DNA of 11,300 nt from Acidobacteriaceae bacterium (lineage in GTDB: Bacteria > Acidobacteriota > Terriglobia > Terriglobales > Acidobacteriaceae). The position numbers were made by a program, and so were the translations under genes. Numbering within the stretch: the first letter of the stretch is position 1; every line of letters begins with the position of its first letter. The notes under the pieces are model-generated. The model saw only the letters and a program-made list of their open reading frames with translations. It made no database searches and was not told the DNA's origin. The DNA lies in the NCBI GenBank assembly GCA_030040115.1, contig JASHUH010000232.1, positions 1 to 11,300 on the forward strand, written 5' to 3'. Of this stretch, positions 1-6,862 are shown in pieces.

Positions 1-57
1 CTCCCGGCATGGCGGCTTGAAGTGATCGCGTCGAAGCCTCCGGCCACAAGCAGATGA
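1..57 (+). other. Possible 3' tail of an upstream reading frame
   Basis: Frame 1 is open from the window edge and closes at TGA 55-57, encoding about 18 residues that end in VIASKPPATSR. It may be the last codons of an upstream plus-strand gene, but the piece is too short to recognise and the open frame could be chance. About 100 nt separate it from the first clear gene, so co-transcription cannot be judged. Confidence 0.2.
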
Positions 58-100
58 GTTGGATGCCCCGCCGCAGGCAACGGTTTACTTCGCGCCCCCG

Positions 101-128
101 TTGGCTCGCGACCGCGATAAGCTAGAAA
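101..128 (+). promoter_or_regulatory. Candidate sigma70-like promoter before the cystathionine enzyme gene
   Basis: TTGGCT at 101-106 and TAGAAA at 123-128 are separated by 16 nt, which would place transcription start near 135, about 23 nt before the ATG at 158. The -10 match is only moderate. I see no SAM-type riboswitch structure in the 157 nt available. Confidence 0.3.
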
Positions 129-157
129 TCAGGAGACTCGTCGCACACCAGGAGATC

Positions 158-1306
158 ATGTCCCAATATAGATACTCGACTCTTGCCGTACACGCCGGTC
201 AGCATCCCGACCCGCAAACGGGCGCCGTCAACGTGCCGGTTTATCTTTCCTCGACTTTCGAGCTCACCGGAATCGGCACGGATCGCGGTTGGGATTACTC
301 GCGCGCCGGCAACCCCACCCGCGACCGGCTTGAGACCGCTCTTGCCGCGCTTGAGGGCGGCTTCAGTGGCCATGCTTTTGCCAGCGGCATGGCGGCCATC
401 GCCGCCCTCGTCGCGTCCCTGCGTGCAGGCGACCATATCCTCTGCTCGCACAACGTGTACGCCGGCACCGTCCGGCTCTTTAACCAATTCGTCGCGCACT
501 ACGGCATCGCCATCGAATACGTGGATACGAGTTGCCCCGACGCCGTGGCTGCAGCCTTGCGCCCTTCCACCAGACTGGTTCACATCGAGACCCCCAGCAA
601 CCCCACCATGTTCCTCAGCGACATTCGCGCCATCGCCGAAATCGCCCACGCCAGAGGCGTCGAGGTCAGCGTCGACAACACCTTCATGTCGCCGGCCTTG
701 CAGAGCCCCATCGCCCTCGGGGCCGACATCGTGATGCACTCCACCACCAAGTACCTCAACGGCCACTCCGACGGCATCGGGGGCGCGCTGATTGGCTCCA
801 AGCCGGAGCACAAGGAGCGCTTCCTGCTGGTGCAAAAAGCGGTGGGCGCGGTGCTCGGACCCTTCGACTGCTATCTTGTCCTGCGCGGAATTAAGACCAT
901 GCCCCTCCGCATTCAGCAACACGAGCAGAACGGCCGCGCCGTGGCCGAGTATCTTTCCTCCCATCCCAAAGTGGCGCGCCTTGCCTATCCGGGGCTCAAA
1001 TGCCATCCGCAACACGAGCTCGCGCTACGCCAGCAGAAGGGCTTCGGCTCCATGCTCAGCTTCGACATTGGCTCGCGCGACAGGGCCGGCCGCTTTCTGG
1101 GCGCATTAAAGATCTTCACCAACGCCGAATCGCTCGGTGGAGTTGAGTCCCTGGCCTCGCACTCGGCCACCACGACCCACGCCGCACTTAGCGATGAAGA
1201 ACGCGCCGCCGCCGGAATCACCGACGGCATGATCCGGCTTTCAATCGGCATTGAGGACAAAGAGGATCTGATCGCCGACCTCGAGCACGCGCTGGCCGCG
1301 GTTTGA
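158..1306 (+). CDS. Cystathionine gamma-synthase / gamma-lyase (Cys/Met metabolism PLP-dependent enzyme)
   Basis: Predicted cytosolic fold-type I PLP enzyme of transsulfuration, 382 aa, the normal family length. Visible family features are the YSRAGNPTR segment (Y47 and R49, which contact the cofactor phosphate of the neighbouring subunit), NVYAGT with the Tyr that stacks on PLP, D173 in SVDNTF for the pyridine nitrogen, and the Schiff-base lysine K198 in HSTTKYLNGHSD. The C-terminal AESLGGVESL and RLSIGIEDKEDL blocks are intact. The frame is open upstream to 59, but those 33 residues look unrelated to the family. ATG 158 has GGAG at 151-154 and begins with the expected MSQYRYSTLAVHAG. Synthase (MetB), gamma-lyase and O-acetylhomoserine-using members cannot be separated by eye. 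The segments after K198 recall gamma-lyases, while a biosynthetic role is equally possible. tsaB follows after 9 nt. Confidence 0.93.
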   Translation: MSQYRYSTLAVHAGQHPDPQTGAVNVPVYLSSTFELTGIGTDRGWDYSRAGNPTRDRLETALAALEGGFSGHAFASGMAAIAALVASLRAGDHILCSHNVYAGTVRLFNQFVAHYGIAIEYVDTSCPDAVAAALRPSTRLVHIETPSNPTMFLSDIRAIAEIAHARGVEVSVDNTFMSPALQSPIALGADIVMHSTTKYLNGHSDGIGGALIGSKPEHKERFLLVQKAVGAVLGPFDCYLVLRGIKTMPLRIQQHEQNGRAVAEYLSSHPKVARLAYPGLKCHPQHELALRQQKGFGSMLSFDIGSRDRAGRFLGALKIFTNAESLGGVESLASHSATTTHAALSDEERAAAGITDGMIRLSIGIEDKEDLIADLEHALAAV

Positions 1307-1315
1307 TGGGGCGCA

Positions 1316-2002
1316 ATGCGTGAACCCACGTTGTTGTTAGCCATCGACACCTGCGGCCCCTACGGGTCCGTCGCTCTTGCCCGCTTGCACGCGGGTCACG
1401 TGGAGCTTCTCGGCCAGATCGAGTTGGCCGGGCGCACGTACTCGGCTACTTTAGTCGCTGCCGTCGGCGAGCTCCTGGATCGGGCGCGGATCGCATTGGC
1501 TTCGCTCGACGCCATCGTCGTTGTCAACGGCCCGGGCGGCTTTACCGGCGTCCGCGTCGGTGTGAGCGCGGCCAAGGGTCTGGCAGAGGGGGCGTCTCTT
1601 CCGCTTTCCGCGGTGTCGCGGCTTGAGGTTCTTGCCGCCAGGACTCATGCGCCTTCCGCAGCGCTGGACGCTCATCGCCACGAAATATTTTTGCGCATCG
1701 CCGCGCCCGCATCGGCGCCTCGGGAGCTTCTAGCGAGCCCGAGCGATTTGGTCCAGATTCATCCACCGCCTGACAGAATCGCGGTCTGCGATGATGCGGC
1801 CGTGGCCTTGCTGCGCGCTGCTTGGCCGGCCGTGGAACTGGTCCAGTCCTCGCCGCCCATGGCGGCCGATGCGCTCGCGCTTTGCGCTCCACGCATCGAG
1901 GCTGGGGAATTCGTCGACATCGCTCTCCTCGACGGCCATTATCTTCGCCGTTCCGACGCCGAAATCTTTGGCGACCCCGCCGCCAGAACGCAAAGCGCAT
2001 GA
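1316..2002 (+). CDS. tsaB: tRNA threonylcarbamoyladenosine biosynthesis protein TsaB
   Basis: Non-catalytic ASKHA-fold partner of TsaD. In bacteria TsaB, TsaD and TsaE transfer threonylcarbamoyl from the TsaC product onto A37 of ANN-decoding tRNAs. The 228-aa product has the N-terminal LLLAIDTCGPYGSVAL strand (about residues 5-20) and the family signature GPGGFTGVRVG at residues 72-82, followed by AAKGLA. Length is normal for TsaB; it is too short for TsaD and lacks the TsaD metal-binding histidines. ATG 1316 has a GGGG stretch at 1308-1311 as a modest ribosome site. The gene starts 9 nt after the cystathionine enzyme stop, and its TGA overlaps the next ATG, so it is probably co-transcribed with both. 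Confidence 0.93.
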   Translation: MREPTLLLAIDTCGPYGSVALARLHAGHVELLGQIELAGRTYSATLVAAVGELLDRARIALASLDAIVVVNGPGGFTGVRVGVSAAKGLAEGASLPLSAVSRLEVLAARTHAPSAALDAHRHEIFLRIAAPASAPRELLASPSDLVQIHPPPDRIAVCDDAAVALLRAAWPAVELVQSSPPMAADALALCAPRIEAGEFVDIALLDGHYLRRSDAEIFGDPAARTQSA

Positions 2003-2505
2003 GCCCTGTCGCCCGCCAAATCCAAATCCGGCGCATGACTGCCGCCGATATCGATCGTGTGACGGAAATCGCAGCGACCCTAAACTCGGTTTCCGCGTGG
2101 CCGCGCACCGCCTATCTCGATGCGGCCAATTCCGCTGCCGCCGTGCCGCGCCTCGCCTTGGTCGCGGGGGGGGCCTCCACTGGGCGCCAGGACCGCTCCG
2201 GTCCAAAGTCGCCAAGTGTCCAAGGATTCGCCGTCGCCAGCCTGCTCCCGCCCCGGGCCGAACTCGAGATCATCGCCGTGACTGCCCCCATGCGGCGCCG
2301 CGGGGTGGGCCTCCTACTCCTCGCCGCCCTTATGGCGGAGTTGCGATCGGCAGGAGTCCGCGAGCTTCTGCTCGAGGTCCGGGCCTCGAACCAGCCGGCC
2401 ATCTCTTTTTACTGCGCCGCCGGCTTTGTCCAGACCGGCCGGCGCACCCGTTATTACGTCAATCCCGAAGAAGATGCGGTGCTGATGACGGCGCATCTCG
2501 ATTGA
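1999..2505 (+). CDS. rimI: RimI-type GNAT N-acetyltransferase
   Basis: 168-aa GNAT acetyltransferase resembling RimI, which acetylates the N-terminal alanine of ribosomal protein S18. The acetyl-CoA loop RRRGVG is at residues 99-104, preceded by the beta-4 strand ELEIIAV. The C-terminal block LLEVRASNQPAISFYCAAGF...GRRTRYY is the RimI-type signature. ATG 1999 overlaps the tsaB stop in ATGA, so translation is probably coupled; no good Shine-Dalgarno is visible. An internal ATG at 2038 would remove the first beta strand and is less likely. The tsaB-rimI pairing is common in bacteria. A low-complexity stretch of about 15-20 residues (GGASTGRQDRSGPKSPS) sits between beta-2 and beta-3 beside a run of eight G (2166-2173), and seems longer than in typical RimI. 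Substrate assignment is by family only. Confidence 0.88.
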   Translation: MSPVARQIQIRRMTAADIDRVTEIAATLNSVSAWPRTAYLDAANSAAAVPRLALVAGGASTGRQDRSGPKSPSVQGFAVASLLPPRAELEIIAVTAPMRRRGVGLLLLAALMAELRSAGVRELLLEVRASNQPAISFYCAAGFVQTGRRTRYYVNPEEDAVLMTAHLD

Positions 2506-2644
2506 ACCACGCGCGCCCGTGCCCGTCCGACGCCGCTTGCAGGCCGACTGGGGTCCGATCGACCCTCTCCGACGCAGAATCCCGCGGGCGGACAGTTTTC
2601 CCACCCGATTTTCACAGCCTGGTTACTGTCAGTGTTTTTCTCGC
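2506..2644. other. Intergenic region after rimI with weak hairpins
   Basis: No gene is seen here. A 5-bp hairpin GGGTC/GACCC (2551-2555, 2561-2565, loop 5 nt) lies 45 nt past the rimI stop but has no T-run. A second inverted repeat, GACAGT (2591-2596) with ACTGTC (2625-2630), is followed by five T at 2635-2639. It could be a weak terminator for the preceding operon, but the loop is 28 nt. An 8-bp direct repeat TCCGACGC occurs at 2526-2533 and 2568-2575. None of these is convincing alone. Confidence 0.3.
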
Positions 2645-2674
2645 TTGCGAAGTCTACCTTCGGAGCGATATATG
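2645..2674 (+). promoter_or_regulatory. Candidate promoter for the ydcH-like gene
   Basis: TTGCGA at 2645-2650 and TATATG at 2669-2674 are 18 nt apart, in an AT-richer patch of an otherwise GC-rich region. Transcription would start near 2681, giving a leader of about 26 nt that contains the strong GGAGG ribosome site. The element sits directly before a gene separated from its upstream neighbour by 201 nt. Confidence 0.42.
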
Positions 2675-2706
2675 TAAATGTTCGGTGAAAAGACCGGAGG
2701 TGCTGG

Positions 2707-2916
2707 ATGGATGAAGTACAGGATGCCACGCTGAGCGCAGAAATCGATCGCTTGCAAGCCGAACATCGCCGCTACGCTCAGCGGTTGGAAGAATTGCTTC
2801 AGAAGCCCTATCTCAGCGCAGATGAACAGCTCGAAGAGGTGCGCCTGAAGAAGCTGAAGCTGCACGCGAAAGATCTCATTTTCGCGCTGGAGCGCCGCTT
2901 GCCGGTGGTGGCGTAA
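2707..2916 (+). CDS. YdcH / DUF465-family small coiled-coil protein
   Basis: 69-aa, highly charged, fully helical-looking protein. The pattern AEIDRLQAEHRRYAQRLEEL, a short turn PYLSADEQ, then LEEVRLKKLKLHAKDLIFALER matches the DUF465/YdcH layout of two helices around a turn: an EH pair in helix one and a lysine/leucine-rich helix two. The molecular function of this family is not established. The start is well supported: GGAGG at 2696-2700 lies 6 nt before ATG 2707. An overlapping ATG at 2711 is in another frame. It appears monocistronic, with 201 nt before it and 160 nt after it, though read-through into psd is possible. No membrane segment or signal peptide is seen. Confidence 0.82.
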   Translation: MDEVQDATLSAEIDRLQAEHRRYAQRLEELLQKPYLSADEQLEEVRLKKLKLHAKDLIFALERRLPVVA

Positions 2917-2945
2917 GCCTCGCCGGGAGCTTTCTTTCAGGTCAT

Positions 2946-2976
2946 TTGCGAGCTGACGGATCTCCTTAGCACGCAA
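2946..2976 (+). terminator. Imperfect hairpin downstream of the ydcH-like gene
   Basis: TTGCG (2946-2950) pairs with CGCAA (2972-2976). After one A-A mismatch, GCTGA (2952-2956) pairs with TTAGC (2966-2970), leaving a 9-nt loop. The structure lies 30 nt after the stop codon, where a terminator would be expected. No T-run follows, so it does not fit a canonical intrinsic terminator and may instead protect the 3' end or be fortuitous. Confidence 0.4.
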
Positions 2977-3023
2977 GCGGTTAGTGTGTGCCTTGCCTGT
3001 CTCTTCGCACGCCGCGGTCGCTA

Positions 3024-3045
3024 CCCGCCCCCCTCAGCCCGCCCC
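3024..3045 (-). other. G-quadruplex-type motif upstream of psd
   Basis: On the minus strand there are four G-runs of 4, 3, 6 and 3 residues separated by loops of 1, 4 and 1 nt. They are read as C-runs on the plus strand at 3042-3045, 3038-3040, 3028-3033 and 3024-3026. This fits the canonical G3+N1-7 pattern. It ends 14 nt before the TATAAT of the psd promoter and covers the place where a -35 box would lie. Confidence 0.6.
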
Positions 3046-3059
3046 ATGCCAAATCACCG

Positions 3060-3065
3060 TATAAT
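3060..3065 (+). promoter_or_regulatory. Consensus -10 box of the psd operon
   Basis: A perfect TATAAT, in the context CGTATAATCG, lies 11 nt before the psd ATG at 3077. With the usual spacing, transcription would start around 3072, giving a leader of about 5 nt or none. No recognisable -35 hexamer lies 16-18 nt upstream, where the sequence is C-rich. A GGGGA at 3070-3074 is too close to the ATG to be a normal Shine-Dalgarno. Confidence 0.55.
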
Positions 3066-3076
3066 CGTTGGGGACG

Positions 3077-3718
3077 ATGGTTCGTGATGGTTACATCTAT
3101 GGTTTGAGTCTCTTGGCCGTGTCTGCGGCGCTTCGTTGGGCAACGGGCAGTTGGGTCTGGACCATCGCGCCGCTGGTCCTGGCGGCGTTTTTCCTCTGGT
3201 TTTTTCGCGATCCGCGCCGGGTGATTCCGGTCGGGGAGGGTCTGATCGTTTCTCCGGGCGACGGCCGGGTCACAGAGACGGTTTCCATAACCACCCCGGC
3301 CGGTCCCCGGCAGCGCATCAGCATTTTTCTCAGCGTATTCGACGTGCACGTGAACCGTGCACCCATCGGCGGCGTCCTGAGCCGCGTCATGTACCAAAAA
3401 GGCAAATACCTCAACGCCATGAACCCGGCTTCGGCAGAGCGCAATGAGCAAAACACCGTGACCGTCAACGGCGCCGGTAAGGACCGGGGCATCGAAGTTG
3501 TCTTCAAGCAGATTGCCGGCCTCCTCGCCCGGCGCATTGTCTTCAACCTGAGCGAGGGCCAGACGGTGGAGCGTGGCCAGCGCGTCGGCCTCATCAAGTT
3601 CGGTTCTCGCGTCGATACCGTGTTTCCCGCCGAGGCGGTTCTGCGGGTCAAGGTGGGTGACCGCGTCAAAGGCGGCTCAAGCGTGCTCGCAATCATGCCC
3701 TCGGGAGACAGCGCATGA
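3077..3718 (+). CDS. psd: Phosphatidylserine decarboxylase proenzyme, short form
   Basis: Converts phosphatidylserine to phosphatidylethanolamine at the cytoplasmic membrane. The 213-aa product matches the short (archaeal-type) Psd family. It has two N-terminal hydrophobic stretches (about residues 7-20 and 27-43), the FFRDPRR junction (42-48), SPGDGRV, and [11 protein letters not shown] with D89 and H91. The self-cleavage site is KFGSRVD: cutting between G176 and S177 would make S177 the pyruvoyl group and yield a long beta and a short alpha chain. ATG 3077 gives the expected [10 protein letters not shown] start; the frame is open back to a TTG at 3068 that adds only MGT. The TGA overlaps the pssA ATG. 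Transcription probably starts just upstream, from the TATAAT at 3060. All processing residues I can recognise are present. Confidence 0.94.
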   Translation: MVRDGYIYGLSLLAVSAALRWATGSWVWTIAPLVLAAFFLWFFRDPRRVIPVGEGLIVSPGDGRVTETVSITTPAGPRQRISIFLSVFDVHVNRAPIGGVLSRVMYQKGKYLNAMNPASAERNEQNTVTVNGAGKDRGIEVVFKQIAGLLARRIVFNLSEGQTVERGQRVGLIKFGSRVDTVFPAEAVLRVKVGDRVKGGSSVLAIMPSGDSA

Positions 3719-4614
3719 ACCATCAGGATCGCTTCGAGGCCAGAGAGAGGAAGCGAGCCCGGGTCCGCCGCGGCATGTACTTGCTGCCTTCCCTGTTCAC
3801 CTCCATCAATATCGGGGCGGGCTACTTCTCCATCACACAAACCATTGCCGCTATTACTCGTGACGCCCAGATGCACCTCGACTGGGCCGCCGTCGCCATC
3901 CTTTTCGCCATTCCTTTCGACGCCCTCGACGGCCGCATCGCCCGCATGACCAACACCACCAGCGACTTCGGCCGGGAACTCGACTCCCTCGCCGACGTGA
4001 TTACCTTTGGCGCGGCGCCTAGCCTGCTGGCCTTTGTCTGGGGCTTCCATTTCCTTCCCGACTCCATCAACGGCCAATTGCACCAGCATCTGGTCCAAGC
4101 CGGAGCCTTCGTCTGCTTTCTCTTCCTGCTGAGCGGAGCTTCGCGCCTGGCCCGTTTCAACATCAGCCACGATGCCCAACCGCGCAATCCCGGCCGCCCG
4201 GGGCGTAAGTATTTTGTCGGCATGCCCATTCCGGCCGCGGCTGGCCTGCTGGCCTCCACCGTCCATCTCTGTTACGGAATTCCCGTGGAAGCTTGGTGGA
4301 CCGCCGTTCCCTGGCTCATCCTTGTCGGCCTCAGCGGCTTCCTCATGGTCAGCACCTGGCGCTTCTGGTCGGGAAAGGAGATCAATTTTTCCCGCAGCCA
4401 TCCCTTCCAAGTCCTGGTGCTGGTGGCCATTGTGTTGTATGTCGCTATTCGCTACTCCAACGTGGTGCTCTTTTTCGTCGCCTTGGCTTACATGTTCTCC
4501 GGGATTTGGGCGCGCGCCGCTTATTCTTGGTCGCGCCGTCGCCGTCGCCGGCCCACCGAACTGCATGTCTCGCCGGGACACGGAGCTGAACCGGATGGCT
4601 ACAAGCCTTCATAA
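3715..4614 (+). CDS. pssA: CDP-diacylglycerol--serine O-phosphatidyltransferase
   Basis: Integral membrane CDP-alcohol phosphatidyltransferase that makes phosphatidylserine from CDP-diacylglycerol and L-serine, the substrate of the adjacent Psd. The 299-aa sequence carries the complete family signature with exact spacing: D69, D72-G73, A76-R77, G86, D90 and D94. The four aspartates form the two-metal site. The basic N-terminus ([11 protein letters not shown]) is cytoplasmic. Several hydrophobic segments follow, around 22-42, 55-70, 100-120, 130-150, 175-195, 200-220 and 230-265. An Arg-rich tail of about 35 residues (RRRRRP) is hydrophilic. ATG 3715 overlaps the psd stop (ATGA), indicating coupled translation. 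A phosphatidylglycerophosphate synthase is the main alternative, but the Psd neighbour argues strongly for PssA. Confidence 0.93.
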   Translation: MNHQDRFEARERKRARVRRGMYLLPSLFTSINIGAGYFSITQTIAAITRDAQMHLDWAAVAILFAIPFDALDGRIARMTNTTSDFGRELDSLADVITFGAAPSLLAFVWGFHFLPDSINGQLHQHLVQAGAFVCFLFLLSGASRLARFNISHDAQPRNPGRPGRKYFVGMPIPAAAGLLASTVHLCYGIPVEAWWTAVPWLILVGLSGFLMVSTWRFWSGKEINFSRSHPFQVLVLVAIVLYVAIRYSNVVLFFVALAYMFSGIWARAAYSWSRRRRRRPTELHVSPGHGAEPDGYKPS

Positions 4615-5662
4615 AACTTCCAATACGGGGATTTCTTTGTACAAAATTGCCATTGTCGGCGCTTCCACCCTGGTGGGCCGGGAACTCAAAGACGCTTTGT
4701 CTGAGTCACCCCTCGCCGCAGCTAAAATCGCTCTCCTCGACGCGGATGACGTGGAGGGTCAGCTGGATCACCTGGGTGATGAGGCCACGTTTATCCAGGG
4801 AATCAGCGCGGGCGCTTTTGACCGCGCTGACTTCACTTTCTTTTGTGGATCGGAGACGCTGACGCGGAATTACTGGCGCCGGGCACTGGGCGCCGGTTCC
4901 ACTGTCCTCGATCTCTCCGGAGCCCTCGATCAGGAGGCGGGTGTTCTGGTTTGCGCCCCGTGGCTCGGGGTGGAAATTCCAGCCGTGGACCTTTTCACCC
5001 CCGCCGTCGCCCCTGCCCACCCTGCCGCGGTGGCTTTGGCGCTGTTGCTCGATCGCGTCCAACAAGTCGCGCCGCTTCGTTTCGCCGCCGCCACCGTCAT
5101 TCTCCCCGCCAGCGAATTCGGGCGCGCCGCCATGGACGAATTGCACCAGCAGACCGTGAATCTCCTCAGCTTTCAGACTCTCCCACGCGACGTCTACGAT
5201 GCGCAAGCCGCGTACAACTTGCTCAGCGGCCTCGGCGAAGCAGCCTCCGTAAGCTTCAAAACCGTGGAAGCCCGGATTCGTCGCCATTACGAAGCCCTCA
5301 CCGGAGGCCGCAAGCCGGCTCCAGCGGTGCAAGTGATCCACGCCCCCGTCTTTCACGGCCACACTTTTCTGCTGGCTGTCGAGCTGGAGCGGGGGGTGGA
5401 AATCGCGGCCCTCGAAGAAGCGCTCAGCGGCGAACATGTCGACCTGGTCCTCGAAGACACCGACTCCCCTTCGAATCTTGCCGCCACCGGTCAAAACGAC
5501 GTGCTGGTCCGCCTGCGACCCGAACCGGGCGCGCCGAATCCTGGCATGGTTTCGCGGTTCTGGCTTTGGGCGGCTGCCGATAACCTTCGCCTCAACGCCC
5601 AAAACGCCATCTCTTGCGCCCTCACTTTGCGCCGCCTGCGCCCCCATGGCGCTGTCCAGTAA
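4595..5662 (+). CDS. USG-1-like / aspartate-semialdehyde dehydrogenase homologue lacking the catalytic Cys
   Basis: 355-aa protein with the architecture of aspartate-semialdehyde dehydrogenases. The nucleotide-binding loop GASTLVG is at residues 22-28, and a central dimerisation-type domain contains ASEFGRAAMDELHQQT. HAPVFHGHT at 249-257 keeps the conserved GH motif (H256), and the C-terminal DNLR is at 329-332. Where true enzymes have the PNCS motif with the catalytic Cys, this sequence reads PAHPAA (140-145), with no Cys. The Arg normally just before PV is H249. The pattern resembles E. coli USG-1, a homologue that also lacks this Cys (from memory, not aligned). It probably does not make aspartate semialdehyde; the function is unknown. 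ATG 4595 (GGAG at 4582-4585) overlaps pssA by 20 nt. TTG 4637, with GGGG at 4627-4630, would give the natural-looking start MYKIAIVGA and is a real alternative; ATG 4565 is less likely. Confidence 0.82.
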   Translation: MATSLHKTSNTGISLYKIAIVGASTLVGRELKDALSESPLAAAKIALLDADDVEGQLDHLGDEATFIQGISAGAFDRADFTFFCGSETLTRNYWRRALGAGSTVLDLSGALDQEAGVLVCAPWLGVEIPAVDLFTPAVAPAHPAAVALALLLDRVQQVAPLRFAAATVILPASEFGRAAMDELHQQTVNLLSFQTLPRDVYDAQAAYNLLSGLGEAASVSFKTVEARIRRHYEALTGGRKPAPAVQVIHAPVFHGHTFLLAVELERGVEIAALEEALSGEHVDLVLEDTDSPSNLAATGQNDVLVRLRPEPGAPNPGMVSRFWLWAAADNLRLNAQNAISCALTLRRLRPHGAVQ

Positions 5663-5687
5663 ATCGAAGAGTTCTCTAACTCACCCC

Positions 5688-6854
5688 TCATCGCCCGCTA
5701 TGCCGCGCCCATAGCTGCTCGATGTAGGCGTCTGTCATGCCGGCAATGTAGTCGGCCACCGTGCGCGCCAGACCCTCGGTGGGGATTTGCGCCTGGTGGT
5801 CTTCCGGCATCAGCGCCGGTTCGGCCATGAGAATCGCAAACAGTTCCCTCACCACCCGCTCCGCATAGGCGTGCAGTTCTTCCATTTCCGGCGAATTGTA
5901 GAGCCGGGCGTAGAGAAACTCTTTGGCCGCCGCGCGCGTCGCGTCCATGCCCGCGCTGAGGTGAACCAGCCGCGCGGGCGCCCGCCGGATATCGGCAAGC
6001 GTGACGGCGCCAAGTTCAGCCACCCGCGCGCGCACTTCCTGGGCCAGATCCGTGACCAACGCATTGAGCAGCCCGCGCAAAGCCTCGTATATGGCCAACC
6101 TAGGCGCGGCCTTTGGATAGGCGCCCAGAGCCGCGTCGTGAAGGTCTCGAAACGAGGGCAGCGCATCGCGCACTTCGCCCACGCTCAGGATGCCGGAGGC
6201 CAGGCCATCATCCAGATCGGCGGTAAGATACGCCACTTCATCGGCGAGGTCGATCAATTGTGCTTCCAGTGGCGGGAAGTCGCCAGGGAAATACTCGGCC
6301 AGCTCCTGATATTCCCCGGCCGGGTAGTCACGGGAATGTTTGACGATGCCTTCACGCACCGCCAGCGTCAGGTTCAAGCCGCGAAAGGCCGGGTAGCGTT
6401 CCTCGAACCAGGTGACGATGCGCAACGCATGCAGATTATGGTCGAAACTCAGGCCGTAGGCGCGCAACGCGCGGTCGACCGCCTTTTCTCCGGCGTGGCC
6501 AAAGGGTGGGTGGCCGATATCGTGCGCCAGGGCCAGCGCTTCGGCAAGCTCCGCATTGAGCCCCAAAGCGGTGGCCAGGGTGCGGGAAATCTGCGTCACC
6601 TCGAGGGTGTGGGTCAGCCGGGTGCGCAGGTGGTCGCCGGGCGGGTCGGCGGGGAGTCGCGTGAAGACTTGCGTCTTTCCCGCCAGTCGGCGAAACGCGC
6701 GCGCGTGGAGAATACGCGCCGCGTCGCGGGCAAAGGCGGAACGGTAAACGTGCGGCGGCTCAGGCCAAGCGCGGCGGATCAACGGGCTGGATGCATCGCC
6801 GCAAACCGCAATTCCGGGCGGCAACAGTGTGGGCTGCCCAGCTCTCGGAGCCAT
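5688..6854 (-). CDS. dGTPase-like HD-domain deoxynucleotide triphosphohydrolase
   Basis: 388-aa cytosolic metal-dependent HD hydrolase of the dGTP triphosphohydrolase-like family, which cleaves dNTPs to deoxynucleoside and triphosphate. Visible signatures are YRSAFARDAARILHARAFRRLAGKTQVF (37-64), the first metal ligand H82 in RTRLTHTLEV, the HD pair H111-D112 in LAHDIGHPPFGHAGE, FDHNLHALRI (137-146), EGIVKH (168-173), and the last ligand D205 in DLADEVAY. The shape fits the shorter class rather than the roughly 500-aa E. coli Dgt. Substrate preference cannot be read from sequence. The first 35 residues are not family-like, but ATG 6854 lies only 8 nt after the TPR gene stop with a weak AGG at 6862-6864, so the pair is probably one transcript. 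It converges on the USG-1-like gene with 25 nt between stop codons, where only a weak 5-bp hairpin (5669-5682) is seen. Confidence 0.9.
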   Translation of the reverse strand: MAPRAGQPTLLPPGIAVCGDASSPLIRRAWPEPPHVYRSAFARDAARILHARAFRRLAGKTQVFTRLPADPPGDHLRTRLTHTLEVTQISRTLATALGLNAELAEALALAHDIGHPPFGHAGEKAVDRALRAYGLSFDHNLHALRIVTWFEERYPAFRGLNLTLAVREGIVKHSRDYPAGEYQELAEYFPGDFPPLEAQLIDLADEVAYLTADLDDGLASGILSVGEVRDALPSFRDLHDAALGAYPKAAPRLAIYEALRGLLNALVTDLAQEVRARVAELGAVTLADIRRAPARLVHLSAGMDATRAAAKEFLYARLYNSPEMEELHAYAERVVRELFAILMAEPALMPEDHQAQIPTEGLARTVADYIAGMTDAYIEQLWARHSGR

Positions 6855-6862
6855 CGAAAAAC

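Noticed and set aside
2581-2588. 8-bp palindrome CCCGCGGG after rimI
   Set aside because: It has no loop and no T-run, and such short GC palindromes are expected by chance at this base composition.
3097-4581. Minus-strand 494-codon open frame across psd and pssA
   Set aside because: It is antisense to two genes with complete catalytic motifs, and its translation is low-complexity without domain features.
4172-4594. Upstream extension of the USG-1-like frame inside pssA
   Set aside because: It overlaps the well-supported pssA and encodes no family-like sequence. ASD-type similarity starts only near residue 16 of the called protein.
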